Part shown: in pieces, positions 46,832 to 60,899 of the stretch
Layout of the letters: each line of letters begins with the position of its first letter
Numbering within the stretch: the first letter of the stretch is position 1
Assembly: GCA_010645155.1 (NCBI GenBank)
Contig: CM021317.1
Location: forward strand, 11,659,636 to 11,723,635
Length of the DNA stretch: 64,000 bases
DNA from: Tigriopus japonicus
Lineage: Eukaryota; Arthropoda; Copepoda; Harpacticoida; Harpacticidae
Direction: 5' to 3'
Made by a program: the position numbers and the translations under genes
Notes under the pieces: model-generated
Seen by the model: the letters and a program-made list of their open reading frames with translations, nothing else
Database searches by the model: none
Told to the model about the DNA's origin: nothing

Positions 46832-49800
46832 AAACCATTACTTCTTTCGTCTCAAAAGAGCTGCCGAAACATTCTTGAGGGATCACTCCAGTGGTTTGGA
46901 AGATCTAACAAAAGAATGAGTTTTGTGGTGCGATGCCCAGCATAGATATGCCTCATTACTAAGTGGACCACATTCACACAGGGATTGAAACAGTCAATTC
47001 ATTTGAGCGCCATTTGTCGAACAAACGTCGTCTGATTTGTTCTGTGATTCCAGAAATTGGATTCCTTTGTAATCATCACGTGAATGTGGAACCTCTGCCA
47101 CTGAGAATACCAACCATGAACAGGGCAGAATACTGTAGAGCAGGCAGAGAGAGAGAGAGAGAGGGAGGGAGAGAAAACGGAGAATTGAACCAACAGAAGC
47201 CAGCTAATTTGAAAGGGCATCACCACGTGACCTTTTGCATCTGGTTCTCGAAGTCATTCAAACACTGACGAGGTTCTTGAAACATCCACTTGAAGTCTTT
47301 CGGTGAAGCTTGGTCTCAGAGTGAAGCAATTTTTTCTCAGTAATCACGAGAAGTGTTTTAACTTTCCAGTTTACATGTGCCAGGCTTGAAGTCATCGCCA
47401 TTAGGTTTCCAGTTAAAGAGAAAGAGGCACAAAGTCAAAGAGGATCGAGGAGAGTTGGCTATTCAGTTCGTTCTGGCGTTGCAAACGGAGCATGTAATCT
47501 CATTTACCTGAAGATCATGAGAAGCTCATTCATATTGGAATTTTCCCATGCATGCACTAACCGAGATCTCTTGTGCTACTTGTTGGAGATTATCTCTAGA
47601 GCATGCAAGTTCTTGCTTGATATACTGCTGTACGTCCTCGAGTTCTTATCAGATGCACATTTTGTTACCGGACGTTAAGAAAAGGTTCAGAAATCCGACC
47701 CAAGATTTGAGAGACGCCACTATCCCATCATGTATGACCCACACATGTGATTTCAAAAAATGATGAGTTCTGCATAGTTTAAATTCAGATCATGAAGCCT
47801 TCTTGGTTCTCAGTCTCGAGCGAAAGAGGACAGAGAGAAAGAAAGAAAATAAATTCCTTTCTTATCACTTGCCGTTTTCCACGCTTCGGAAGAGGTTGCT
47901 CGTATGACTACAAAATCGTAGCACAGGGTGCGTCGTCAACCCCCGAACGAAATTAAATTGCAGAATGCATTTTTCGACACAAAGTCTAAATTTGTTGCAG
48001 TTTGTGTGCGTTTATCTACCTGATGATTATTTTGTAAATGTCTATGCTAAACAAACTTTGGTATTTTTAAAATTAAAAACATAGTCAGTTTATGTAGTGA
48101 AATTATTGTGAACGAAAGGGAGATTTATTCACATTGGTAAAGCAAACCTTCTGGTTGCTTTCGGTAAATTGTCTTTTAAAAATAGTGATGTACCCAATTG
48201 AAATAGAAACTTGGATGACACTAGCCATGAGACTTATGTATGAGCTCTTTGAAAAATTCAGAGGAGGAGAAGTTTGTCCTGTTTTTTTTGCCTAAATTTT
48301 TGAACCCAGGGTTTATTTGTCGAGTTGAAAGTAGAAAGATGGCTACTATCTAACATCAAAGCTAACCCACGTAATGGAAATCATGTTTGAGACAAATAAT
48401 GGTTGCCCTCTTTATTCTACTTACTCGTCCATATTCCTTGATTTAGTATTCACAAAGGAACATGACTATTTTTTTCCTTCATGTTAGTAAAAGTAAAAAC
48501 AGAGTTAAAAATCGAACCTTCTCCGTCATTGCTCGTTGAAGTCACCTAATATTTTCAATTCAATATTATCTTTTGGGAGGCGAATAGCAACGAATTTTCA
48601 TTCTTCAGGTTATTTTGCGTTTTTCTTGTCCACCCGGTAGTTCAAGTCTTTCCATGGTAGCACCAACAGCCAAGTGCTCCTTCGTTTTCGTTTTTCTCAC
48701 CGAGTCAAGCACAAAAGTCGAACAAAGAGATGAGTTGTTTGGATTCCTGACTCCATTTCCCGAAGATTGTAAGGAATTCCTGCAATTTTGGAGCTGGACT
48801 CACTCCAGAATACTCGCGAGCCATTCAAGACAAACGACAATGACGATAACGTTTATAACCAATAGCTTCAACCTGGCCAAGTGACATTAGTTGTTGGTCG
48901 CTCAAAGTCGCCAGTCTTTTGACGGATGGTTCCACACGCAACAGTTGTCAGTCAGTCCTCAGAAAGCAACCTCGATCAAGAGGGGGGGGGGGACTTTGGA
49001 CTAATCCACTTATGAGCTGGAAACCCGCAGGGAAATCACTCAAGGAGAAGAACTTTGAAGAAGCGTGGAAAAAGATCCTTCAATAGATTAACATGCCTTA
49101 GCAAAAATACTGATAAGGAATCGCCTACCTGCTATATGTTTCCTTGAACGGAAGGACAAGAGTCTTGGGTCCATCATTCAGTGTTTGATTGGAGAGGAAC
49201 AAGATAAAGAAGTGTCATTCGTTCTAGCCCCGGGTTTCTAGTGTGAATCCCATCCTTCAATGGCATCTCCCGTTTGAGGAAGCCTTTTGACATTCCGTTC
49301 AATTGCTCTTTGGCATGTTGTGGCAAAGACACGACTTTGGCGGACAGATTTCCTGAATCCTGGGGACGAGAGGAAAGCATGCTTTTATGATGTTTTGTGG
49401 CCATTTCTCACCTAACCAAAATACCTTTGAGTCAGGCTTACTCGTATGAAAGATGCCGCAGTAGAGAGCGAGAAAAGAGGGGAAAAAGCCAAATATTTTG
49501 TCAGCATCCCACCTGAAAATGGCGGATGATAAATAATATTTCCCACTTTTCAACTGACACTTGTGTCGGCAAGCAACCTTTTTGCGACGGAAGTTGCCAG
49601 CAACAAGTTCGTTTGAGAATGGAATGAGTTCCAAAAACATCCCAAAAGGACGGACCAACCGCTCGCTCTCACACCACACACAGAATTAGTGTTGCTGTTG
49701 TTGTTCCAACTAGTTGAAGTGGTGTTATGATTTTGATTTTTTGCCTCCCCGACGTGGTGGACGTGGCCCATTATGTCAAACATGCCTGGAACGCCCACAC

Positions 49801-51924
49801 TAAAACGGATTTCTTTTCACATCAACCATCAACCACAGTTCAAATGGTTTATGGGTCTCAAAATACCAAAGTGAATGGTGATGGCATGTCCAGAGTCCTC
49901 ATGCTAAAAAGAACTGGTTGTTGAAGCTATCATTGGTGCTACGTATTATTGTGCCAGACCAAACCTTCGTTCACTTGGCCTCTTCCATCGTGAAGCTAAC
50001 AAAATCGACACTCGGTCGAGGGTAGTTACGAGGCCGCACAAATTGAAATTATGGTAAAGGCCTCTGGAATATTTGATCGTGAGGAGATCAAAATACAAGA
50101 CTCGATGATTTGGATTAAAATATGTACATATTTGATCACAGATCGCTTGGATCTTACCAGACAGGGAGGGTAAATTTGTTGTAGTGCTTACATATGATCA
50201 TCTCACCCCTGGGGGATTTCTTCACACTTGACATGGCCAATTAAGCATGCTTCCTGGCAGGTTTCCCTCCAAGTGGCGTGAGAAACAGTTACCGCATGTC
50301 GATGCCACATCAGCATGCCTACTTAGTGGTTGTTATAGATGGGTTTAGTTAAATAAATAAAAGACCAAGTAATGTACCGCTTGACGCATCTCCAAAGACC
50401 CAAATGAGGACATGCACTAAACCTGATGGTACATGTAAAATGTAATATTTTTAGACCTTAACGAAAAAGATCGTTTGAGGTAAATATTGGGCTTGAATCA
50501 CCTTAAACTATTTTTTGACTTCAAAAGTGGCTAAAAGCCAGTTTGTTTACCCCGGGTGTTATTATTGGCAAATTTTCTTTTCGGTGGTAAATTTTCATGT
50601 TACGTTGTATTGCATTGTCCAAGGAGTTCCAGGGTTGTGATATCGACAATAATAATGTAAAATAGAGAGCAATGATTATTCACGACTTTACAATCCGAAC
50701 AAAATTGGACAATAAGATTTTAGGAACCAAGCAAATATTCAAGCATGAAATAAGAATGTTCGATAAAAGAATAACTTTTGAAATAAGCATATTCTGCGCT
50801 GACCAAAACTAGGAAACTTGACCAAATCATACTCTCCGTGCACATCGTCTTAGTATTATCAAAATAGCTATTCTCAAGTAAAGTCTCAGTTTATGAGCTG
50901 CGTTTCAAAGACACCTACACGTGAACTGAAGACTAAGACTAAAGATTACGCAGGGCATGGATATTTTGGCCATACTTTGGTAAACTCAAAATATTTGAGT
51001 TAGTACAGTTAATATCCGAACTAAAACATTTAAGAAAACGCTTGCAGCTAACGGGCAAAATTCAAATCACACTTTGACAGAACATGTTGAGTGTTTTGCC
51101 CATCAGTTTTGGCATGATTGTTTGCGCTCATTGTTCGGTTTATTGCTTGCAATCTTCGTTTGGTCGGTAGCCTTCTTTCTCTGTGACGCTCTGACAGAGC
51201 TGACTGAACCTTGCTGGATGGAAGAGTGAATAAGAGAAAATGAAAAGTCAAAGCAGCAGCGGCTCGAGAGATGAAGCGAGAAGTTGGATGTGGGAGATGA
51301 TGCGAGTGCCACCAGAAGTCAAATGTCATGCTGAGATGACCATTACTCAGTTTCTCACGTTCGCATTTCAAATTCAAACAAGCTTCTCTGGACGAGAGGT
51401 GAGCCGACCGACCACGACCCACCTCTGTGGAAGACGAAAGCCGATCCTCCCAAGCCATAAAGCCACAGGTACACTCATATCCTGTTTCACAATTGGATAC
51501 ACACTCGGTTCTCTTCCTCTCTTTAATGTACAGACTTCAAGCACTATTGTGGTGAGGTAAAGTATATTATGCATGATTTAGCACTAGCTAATAATGTTCG
51601 TGGAACTCAAGGTGCTCCGTTGTGTCGTACTAGATTGAAAGAGGTGCGAGAATGAAGCCCTGGAGAACGTCGTGACAGACTTGGATGGCGTGAGAATGCG
51701 GAATTGGTCGTTTCAACCTCATAATCATGACAAGATTCAAAGACGCATCATCACACATGTACATTCACTCACTGGACACCACATTGGACATGTCTTCAGC
51801 ATTGTCATTTTCTACCGGCATGAACCCTCAATGAAGGCTTGTAATAAATTTGCAGTCATCCCTTTTCTTCAAACGAGAGTGACTTTCCGGTGCTGGGTTG
51901 GAGTTGTTAGGTTAGACCTCTAGT

Positions 51925-51958
<34 letters not shown>
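51925..51958. repeat. (CAAG)n microsatellite
   Basis: About eight CAAG units. Confidence 0.9.
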
Positions 51959-52176
51959 CCCTGAGGAATTGAAGCAGCACCAAAAGTAGTAGTTGTGATG
52001 CTCAGGCATTGTAATATCCAATCAAGGATGGATCCACTCCTCCTTCGTCTTCACTAAACAAGCGTGAGAAAATATTAGCACCTGAAAACTGAACAAGAAG
52101 TCTGTTTATTTACATTTGACAAAGCCATATTCGTGGGGGTTTATCTTGAAGAAGGTGTCCCGCAAAAGAAAGAGCC

Positions 52177-52401
52177 ATGGAAAGAACGAGACGCAAAGTC
52201 ACACACACAAAGATAGACAGATTCCATCCAAGCAACATTTATCGGAGCTGGGGATCAAAATCTCCCACTGAGAAGCCCAAGCTCCGACGCCCCAGTGAAA
52301 TCCAAAGCTACCGTACGTACGCGAATGTCAAGAATATCAATCAAGAACTGCTCTCGAGACGGATGCCGCCAAACCTCGAGGCTCTTTTGGCCGAACGCTA
52401 A
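52177..52401 (+). CDS. Unassigned small basic ORF, 74 codons
   Basis: Starts at GCCATGG, an ideal start context, and reads MERTRRKVTHTKIDRFHPSN, continuing with many Arg and Lys residues to EALLAER-stop. Codon third positions look gene-like. No domain recognised. Some 35 bp beyond the stop lies a TTG repeat. Confidence 0.3.
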   Translation: MERTRRKVTHTKIDRFHPSNIYRSWGSKSPTEKPKLRRPSEIQSYRTYANVKNINQELLSRRMPPNLEALLAER

Positions 52402-52437
52402 ATGCACGGCTTAGGATCCAGCATGCATGTACCGTAG

Positions 52438-52450
52438 TTGTTGTTGTTGC

Positions 52451-52483
<33 letters not shown>
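52438..52483. repeat. (TTG)n microsatellite
   Basis: About 15 TTG units with one CTG. The minus strand would read poly-Gln in one frame, but that frame lacks an ATG. Confidence 0.9.
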
Positions 52484-54080
52484 GGTAGGTAGTGGAAAGC
52501 GTTTGGTTCGGAGTTCGCTTGTTCGGATACGTGTTTCCATATCACGTCAATGGTCTCCGGATTTGATGACGTGCCGTACTTCAGACATATAAGAGATGCT
52601 TGAAACAATGGTTGAATGGAAAGGATAGCATAAGTTGAGGTGGTAGTAACAATGAGATAAGGCTCACACGAAGCGGATTACGGGCTGCTGTTGAATCTGT
52701 GTTTTTGCTGCTTCACCGCCTCATGAAGCGAGGCTTAGTGTTTAGGCCTTCTTGATTATCTGTCTTGAGTGGACATTATCAAGATTACGAATAGGACTTG
52801 CTCACTTTATCAAGCGGACTTCCTTCATCTCCATTATGAACCAACTAACAGACACACATCTCGCATCACAAGACGACCAACGAGGCAACCAAGCAAACCG
52901 GGCAACCAGCATCCTCAGCATGAGCACCAGGGAAAAGACCCATAGTGAGAAAATGAAATGTCATAAGTCTTCATTTTCTCTCGTAGTCTAATCTCCACAT
53001 GATTCCGGCCAAGAACAATTTATGAACTTGAATATGTCGTCCAAGAGAGTACTTTTCAGTTGAGCCTATTTCAGTCAATCCAAGCGCAGGTTTTTCGATC
53101 CAAGATGGAAGTGTACGTGTGAGCATTTTGAAATGATCATGGCCAAGGCCCCGTAATTAAACTGACACGGCAAGTCTTGAGGACTTTCTCGAGCCTATAA
53201 ATCATCGGGCTGAACGATATTATTATTGGCGAGCGAATTGGGTAATGCCGCAGTTGGCGCTGCTCCAGCACCATCACTACTAACAAGCATGATGGAATAC
53301 CCAAATCTCAACTTACTCGCTAGCTGACCCTCTTGAAGCGAGCAAAAGCTCACTTGATTGTGCCAAAAAAGGGGCCCTGGTACTAATGATTATCCCGGGT
53401 ACGCATTCGACATTGGACAGTAATGGCGAGACTTGAGCATTGTTCAATTATCCACTTGGTACACGTAGGGATGGGAATCAAAGGTTCCTTCTTGGCCAAT
53501 GGTGTTAAAAAATCATAGAAATTGCGTGGAATTGCTTTTCGAGAACGGACTTTTTTATTCAACTTTAAAAAGCAAAGTCACGAATGCGTTTCACGAAGAT
53601 CCTGGTTTACCCAACGAGTGTGTGCGTGTCAATGGTCTTGTTAACATGTTCAAGTGAGGTGCTGAACCTCGACGAGAATTTGACTAGGCGATTGGTACTA
53701 CACTCAAGTGTGAGGATAGTGATGCTAGGGCTTGAATTCAAACGATTACTGGAAATTTACTGCAATGAATGCGTGGAGCAATGGCATGTTTGCATTGTGT
53801 AGGATGTTCAAATTTAGCACCATTTATAAAAGCGAAATTCACGAATCGTTCATGTTCATCTCAAGGATTCATTTGGTTACTGCATCGGTTCTTTCTATTC
53901 CAGATTTGAACAAAGAGAAGTGGCGTTTTTATTGACTGAACCTGGAAATTCTTGGAGCTTGTCGTAGATTTTGACGGGTCATCATTTTGCTAATGATCCT
54001 TGGGGGTTTCGTGACGGTGATATTGTGGGAAATCCATTTGATTGAGGAGTGAACAATTAAAATACCGAGATCTCGTGATC

Positions 54081-54383
54081 ATGAGGAGTTTACTTTGTCG
54101 TCATCATCATCAATGTCGCTCCGCCCTTGATGAAATGAAAGCCCTTTTCACACCTCCCTCGAAATCGTGGACACGCCCACCTTTCAATCGAAACACATCG
54201 TGGAAGAATTTTCTCATGACACGAAACACTCCCGATGGTTTTGCGCCGGCTTCCCCGCTCTCCAGAATGGATGGTGCTAGAACGGTTCAAGAGTCGAGAG
54301 AGACACCTCGGATTTCCCAATTCCCACCACCCTTTCAAAGCTTGTTAGCCATTGTTGGACAAAGTCAGCAAGCAGACTCTTGA
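54081..54383 (+). CDS. Unassigned ATG-initiated ORF, 100 codons
   Basis: Reads MRSLLCRHHHQCRSALDEMK and becomes Pro/Ser-rich, ending QQADS-stop. Codon use looks plausible but no family or partner exon is recognised. Confidence 0.22.
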   Translation: MRSLLCRHHHQCRSALDEMKALFTPPSKSWTRPPFNRNTSWKNFLMTRNTPDGFAPASPLSRMDGARTVQESRETPRISQFPPPFQSLLAIVGQSQQADS

Positions 54384-55064
54384 CTTGATCTTGATCTCAT
54401 TCAAGCTACTTTTAGTGCTTCTTCTGTCTGTCCAGCCAGCCATTGGAAGGAAATCATCGCATCACCACTCTGCTACCTAGTTCTGCCTTGTCTTGATCGG
54501 CTTCAAAGTGGAGGAGAAATCTCATCAATATTCCTTTATGGTCTCCCCAGAACACAAGTTCGAAAAAGAAAGAAAGAGGAGACGAAAAAGTGAATCAGAT
54601 CCCTTGAAACGGCCAGTCAGGTTCACACTGCCGATCAACCCAGGTTAAGATACTCTGAGGATGAAACTTCTTGGAAAACTGTTGTTTATACATGTACTCG
54701 TCCTTGGATACACCGTCTTTTCCTTTTAAATATTACAGTAGTATCAAATTTTCATCCAATTTGAGGGTATTACTGGCATGTCCGAAGAGCAAACACTTCG
54801 TACCTTCCAAATGCCCAACGTCCGCCCGACCTTAATACAGTCAAGCTTCAGTGGGATGCGGCAAAAGGCCCTTCGCTCAATAATAACCTGTAAAAATCTA
54901 TAGGTTTCATCGAAATCGTGGTCGAGTCCAACAACACCTGACGAAAGAGCAAAGAGCTTAACCTTATAGTAGCAGTAAGTAAGTGCCACTAGTTGGTTGA
55001 CTAGCACCTCGTCAGACTTTGGTTGTGCCAGTGCAGTATCTCAGGTAGGGCAATTGAAAAAAAG

Positions 55065-55072
55065 CGTGGGAA
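55065..55072 (+). promoter_or_regulatory. Isolated Su(H) match
   Basis: Perfect CGTGGGAA, about 7 kb upstream of bHLH-D's coding start in physical terms but on its 3' side. It may be an enhancer site or a chance match. Confidence 0.25.
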
Positions 55073-57843
55073 AGGCATCACTCCTTCACAAAACTAGAGA
55101 CAAGCCAAGAGATTTTCATTCAGATTCCCTGCATGTCGGACAAGCCAGAAGCTCCTATTTCTCGTCTCCTCTCTTTCTCTCTCTGGTTCTGGCTACTGCA
55201 TTAGGAAGCACTGGTAATCTTCGCCAGACGCGCGGTTCGAATCCAACGAGCATGCTGACTTAACCCACTGTCTGCCACTTCATTTCGGACGATGGGATGG
55301 ATGGATGGAGGGATCTCGCTTTTTGCCAGTGATTCTTCGGGTCTTTTGCTCCGTGTGAGCACATTGAAACTCATGCCAAGTTGAACGAGCTAATCCGGCT
55401 TGAACCTGTCTCAATCGTGTCGAGATAAATGTGGTTTTCAACTCCAGAGGAAAGATCACACCAATCAAACCTCACGACTGAAGCTGCAAATCTGCCCTTC
55501 CACTCTGTCTACATCATGGCTCTGTGTGTACAAGTGTTTCTACAATTATGAGACCATCTGGAAATCCAAATACGGGTGTTTCCATCTTGATTGGCCTCCT
55601 CGAAAAAACGACCCTCTAAATCATCACATAAGCCATTTTGAATTCGACGGGTACTGCTTATGAGTAGATTTGAGCGTAACCATTTATGCCACGGTGAAGA
55701 AGCTGCACATTGATCCCAAAGGAGGCCAACTAGGTACGTTGCTTGCAAGCAATGTAGCTCTTTGATCATCTTGAACCAGCTCAATCACCCTCTTTGTCGA
55801 GAGTCTCACGCTTAATTCGCCTCATTTGAGTCGTGGTTGGAGTGGTAGCTAGTTTTCTATTCTAAATAGCCCTGCCTTATCTTTCTTCTCTCGCTTGATA
55901 TTCTCGTCCAATGCTCGACAGGTCTTGCGATTGTCAAGACACATGCAATGGGTAGCGCCTGAGCGCGATAAACAGCGACGAAAATTTAGGACCCGAGGCC
56001 AAAAGTGAGCTTGGAAGCATGGGAATCAGCAATGAGCGGTGTCGCTGTGCGTAGATGATAAAGGGAGAAACCACGAGCATCCATCGACTTTGCACGTTTT
56101 CGTCGCACAACGCTCAAATATTGAAGTTTAAAGGGAACGAACGGCATGCTCTCGTTCAAATCACCAAAGCAACAGAAATTGCACTGAGTAGGAATGGCGA
56201 CAAAATAACGGCTTCCTCACAATCAACACTCTAGGGCCAGGAAATTTTCCTACAAGTGGTCCGTTTTTCCTGCATATTAGCACCGCTAACGTCCCATGGA
56301 TTCCCGTCCCGTTGAGATGAAAGCTTTTTCCTCTACTGCCCTACAAATGTCACTCAACCGTCCAAACCCAATTCATAGGTACTTGAGCTCGGCCCAAGGC
56401 GTTTGGGAGGGAGCACTGGGAAGGAAATCAAATCTCTGATCTGAACACACTATTAAGGTAGCTTAAACATTGAACATGTGGAGGAGATCTGATGCCCGAA
56501 AGAGATAAGTTTCGCGATAGCAATTTGGGCTGTTGAATTATGAACCCAGTTGGCTTAGCTTCATTAGCTCTTCACTCACTCACTCACTTGCCCACTGGGA
56601 GCAGTCAGTCACTGGCCGAGTTTTGTGAGGCCAGTGGCCATTGGAGGTATTAGAGGCGTCTTCGTGGCTCTCGATTGCCCTCGAGGTTGATGGGAGAAAG
56701 AAATCCTGCCATGATTTTAATTGTTTCGGGGCTTTTCAAAGGTGCGAACGGTACGTACGAACATCAGCCAGACTTTTCACACGGAACTAGGGATTCTCGG
56801 GGTGGAATTTAAATGTCCTCAAGTCCTTTCCATCACCGCTGGAAATCTTCCTTACCTGTTGCGCTTCGATCTTCCTTCTCATTCAACTCACTCGTTCTCA
56901 ATCATCGACGCCAAGGCATAGAACTACGCTGAAAATTAGCTTGGAGTTTCCTGGTCGAGTTGGTTGGTCTTGAGGTTTTTTGCTTGTATGTACTGTAGTG
57001 GTGTGTAATTGGATGTTATGCCATTTCTTTTCGAATGGATGCTTTATAACTTTGTTCCCAGACTTGGGTGGTACGATCCATGGCAAAAGAGATCTGCCAG
57101 TGATTGCGTTGCTGGTTTTCATCACTTGAACCCCAATTTAGCTTCCAAGCTGTGTTTGAAGGTAACAATTTGACCCTTTTGGGGTTCCATTCAGGACCAC
57201 TTATCTCTCCTTTGGATAGACTACGGCGAGCGGGGAACTTCTCATCAGAGCAACATAGGATGGAAGAAGGGCAGAGGGACTGAGGGATGCCTTGAAAGAG
57301 CACTTGAAGGGCTCAAAATTGAAAATGTGATTCAACATCACCACTCACCACCCTTATCTTGACTTGGGCAAAAAAGCATGCTTGCTTCTCACTGTCCTTC
57401 TCGACATAATGGTCCGTAATTTTGGACATTACTCCACATAATCGAGAGCAATTTTTCGTCTTGGGTTTTGCGAATATTCCGAGCATTTGGGAAATGATAT
57501 GATCGTATGTAATTGAAAGAAAGGAAACCAATCCTTGAGATTCCTCTGACACTCGCTTTATGAGCTCAGAGAAAGATGACGTGGTCCATCTATTCAACGT
57601 GTCGGGATGGACTTTCGGGTTAGGTCAAGGTAGCTGGAATTGGATGGTTCGTGGTCAAAACAATGAACTCCGATGTCCGAGATGAGATGTGGATCTATGT
57701 CTTGGCTTGGTTTGGCTGCGGTCACATTGCTTATGTAGCTCCTCTACTATGAATGAGAATGAGAAAAAACGTTTCTCATACATCCACTTCACAGAGTTCA
57801 AGACCTTGGGGGAAATAGGCTTCTGATACAGTGGCAATTACTT

Positions 57844-58260
57844 TTGAACCCTCTCACTGCACTGTTTTGGTCAAGCTTTTGGTTGGAGTTATGTTTCTCC
57901 GTAACACAATTGAAAGAAGTCGAAACAAGATCATGGACAAGTAATGCCACTGTCTCCATTGAAAACAGCGTATTGTCTAATGTGACGGTCTCTTTATTTT
58001 CCATGGTTTTAGTCAGTGTGCATGTGAATGGCGTGACGCCCGACCATTTCAGACGGGATAAAGTGCAGCACTTCTTGACCCTTTCTCACGGAATGCAGAA
58101 TAGTACCAAGGCGAAGTCTTCGTTCCACCCTGCTTATTGGAATGGCAAGTTCCAAATGGTTTTGAGTGTTGGACTGACAGGAGAAACTAGAATTCGATTT
58201 CATGTTGCCAAATCATTCTCTATTATTTCATTCAGACAATACGATACGAATGTCAGTTAA
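57844..58260 (+). CDS. Unassigned open frame, possible terminal exon
   Basis: 138 codons with no ATG near the 5' end, so it would be a terminal exon. It contains several N-x-S/T sequons (NATV, NVTV, NSTK) and alternating hydrophobic residues suggesting beta strands in a secreted or surface protein. AATAAA at 58433-58438 lies downstream on the same strand. Not recognised. Confidence 0.25.
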   Translation: MNPLTALFWSSFWLELCFSVTQLKEVETRSWTSNATVSIENSVLSNVTVSLFSMVLVSVHVNGVTPDHFRRDKVQHFLTLSHGMQNSTKAKSSFHPAYWNGKFQMVLSVGLTGETRIRFHVAKSFSIISFRQYDTNVS

Positions 58261-60282
58261 TGGAAGCAGTCTTAAAAGAAGATGCAGCAACGATCGATTC
58301 CTCTGTGGATCCAAATTGCCTTCGAAAAGGAATACCACTTGGGAAAATCGATTTGAAACAACCCATCCCTCCATGCAGATCCAGCAGAATCAATTCAGCG
58401 GAGACACTAAAAAGGTTCAACACTGCATTGGAAATAAAATAAAAAATTGCAACCAAATACAGAAGTACCAAAAGAGATAAAACCAGACTGTTTTTGTCAA
58501 AGTGCGTCTGATAACGGACAACCAGCCATTTTCAGGCTATCATTTAGGTATATATATCATATATTCAAATCGGCTTATGATTATTAATGTTGCAATTGCA
58601 TGCGTCAGTATTATGCTAGTTCTAACCACCAACAACTAAGTTCTACAGTGTTCCTGTCGTGGTGAGAAAGAAGCACATCATTTCCAGCTTGTGAATGCAT
58701 CTTGGAGCCCTCAAAACACGGTCTTTATCTTCGTGGAAGGCGATAAAAAACTTTGATAAGATGTTCTTGGGTCAAACGAGAAGCGAGTTTCGGTAGAATG
58801 AGTGCAAGGTGAAGAAGGGGCAGAAAATGAATGAAATTTTGAGGGTAAGAGGTGAGAGATTGGAATAATAACGCATGAGAAGTGGTACAGAGGCCATTTC
58901 ATCCCCTAGACGGGCCAAGTTCATTAAAACAATATGGGCTTTGACCACGAGAACAGACTGGAGAACTCGACCGACTAGCTAACTCAAACAAAGACTGAAT
59001 TGGCTCGGATCAAAATTCACATTTTCTATTCTCCCACATTCTCACGATGAGACGAAGTCTTTTCGGATGGATGGATAAACGGCCGTGGTCAAGGTTATTG
59101 GCGACCCCCAATCTGCTCAAAACACACACACACACGCACACTAATTATTATTTTTTTTTGCTCATCCATTTTGGAACCATTTCAAAATGTGCTGATTTAA
59201 GGCTAGCCAAAACTCAGTCAGTGTCGCCATTCGGTTTCAAGTTTTTTGAAACGGAACAAATTGCTCTTTGGGAGAAAAACAAAGCCAAAGCCTGATATCA
59301 GAATATATCTTGATATAAGAAAGATAATTTTTGTTGATCGACAAAATTGATAGCCTGCTTTGATTGTAAATATTTCTATCCTCATGTGTTGATGGTTTCA
59401 GAGAAGCGAACATCTTCAAAATATCGCGTTACGGGTACGTAGCTTCAATTGGGATGTCAGTTTTCAGTGCTCTGTGGTGAGTTTGGGATCCCTGCTGACA
59501 TACTGGAGATCTCTGTGAGTAGGCAAAAAGCGATGAGATGAAACGACGGTTCATCATATCTTCAGGTGGTGATGTTTTGACCTCCAAAATATGTTATTTT
59601 GAGGAGTCCGAATGGATAGATAATTATTGGTCACTACTAATAAGTGTCCTATACCGAGTTTCCAAGGCACAACCGGGCAAAAGCTGGGCTTGTCAGACAG
59701 AAGCATCGAGTAGCCCTGAAGGAAGGTCCTGAACTCATCCCGTGAGCAGCCATTGAGAGTCTAATTACAGGCTCGTTGGAACTGTTGGTGGTTCATGCAT
59801 GGAGGGTCAAGATGAAATGACGAACGTTGAGGATGGACTTGACCTTGAACTGATCATTTAACGTCTCAATTTTCAGCACAAGGACAATGGAAGGACAACT
59901 TCAGCCACGAGAATTCGTTGGTCGTTTCCATCTTTCCAGTCCATGTGCCTCTCTCTCTGATCTGTCTTTCAACTTTGTCGATCTCTTCAAGTTGTTCTCA
60001 TTGGACAAGCTTTGTCTACGTGGAGATGAAAACACAACTCACATCCCGAACACTCCTAGGAAAGTAGGCGGGAGTTAATCAAGGCACCCTTGCCAATTTG
60101 ACCATTAGCCTCTCTGTCAGGTAAGCTGGGAAAAAACAGCCGAAGCATTCAAGCAACTTTGTTTTCAGTGATGGTGTGTGTTCATTGCCTTCTCTATTGT
60201 GTTCATGGGAGGTCTCCGCCAAATCTCGGACAAACATGAACACCGCCTAAGCAATGTGAAAGGCTAACAGGTTTTCTGCCAA

Positions 60283-60290
60283 TTCCCACG
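60283..60290 (-). promoter_or_regulatory. Su(H) match downstream of bHLH-D
   Basis: TTCCCACG, about 1.1 kb past the bHLH-D stop codon. Confidence 0.3.
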
Positions 60291-60716
60291 TTGGCTCCAG
60301 AAACAATAACCAACAGTCAACGAGTTAAATGTTGCTCAATTCTCTGACATTTCACTCGTCCGTTCCTATCGTCAAAGATTAAATCGTAATGCAATCTAAA
60401 ATTTGATCCTTGAATTGCAACCATTTTGGTACGCTGGAAAGACTCAAGAGATATCAATTATTCAGGATTTGATGGTGTCTAAACGACAACAATAAACAAA
60501 ACTTCATTTTGATGTTCTTCGGTCATTGGAAAAACTACTCTTTACGGATCGAGTTGAGCCGGCGAACACTTGTCAAACGCTTTATTCACTTTATTGACGA
60601 ATTCACTTAACTTTTGGGGGGAATCCTAACATTTGTGTCTTTGCCATATCAATGTCATAAACGTGCAATCTACATTGGTTTCATAATTTCACAATTCCGC
60701 TTAAGTGGGTTAAACA

Positions 60717-60899
60717 TTAAAAATCCCATCCTTGTTTATGGTTTGTCACACCAATGATTTTTAATCTTCCGAGTTGATTCAGATTCGATGATTTTCCCGT
60801 CGTTCTCCTCCACTTGACCCTCGGGCCTGGAAACTGAACAAACTCCTCGTTCTCACCGGTATCAAGCAAAAATCTGTAGCCTGTGTGTGATTCGGGCAT
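60717..60899 (-). pseudogene. Decayed gypsy-like retropepsin fragment
   Basis: A 60-codon minus-strand frame reads ESHTGYRFLLDTG near its start, matching the retropepsin active-site context (x-G-x-R-F-L-x-D-T-G) of gypsy-type retrotransposons. It goes on with FPG, and IIGVTNHK sits where those proteases carry their N-G-x-I-x-T-Y/F-G block. The residue after DTG is Glu, not the usual Ala, and the segment after it is disturbed. No reverse transcriptase, integrase or LTR was seen nearby. This is an old, short, inactive fragment. Confidence 0.5.

Noticed and set aside
55234..55244. Perfect tRNA B-box-like GGTTCGAATCC
   Set aside because: The flanking bases cannot form a T stem, and no A box or acceptor stem is found upstream.
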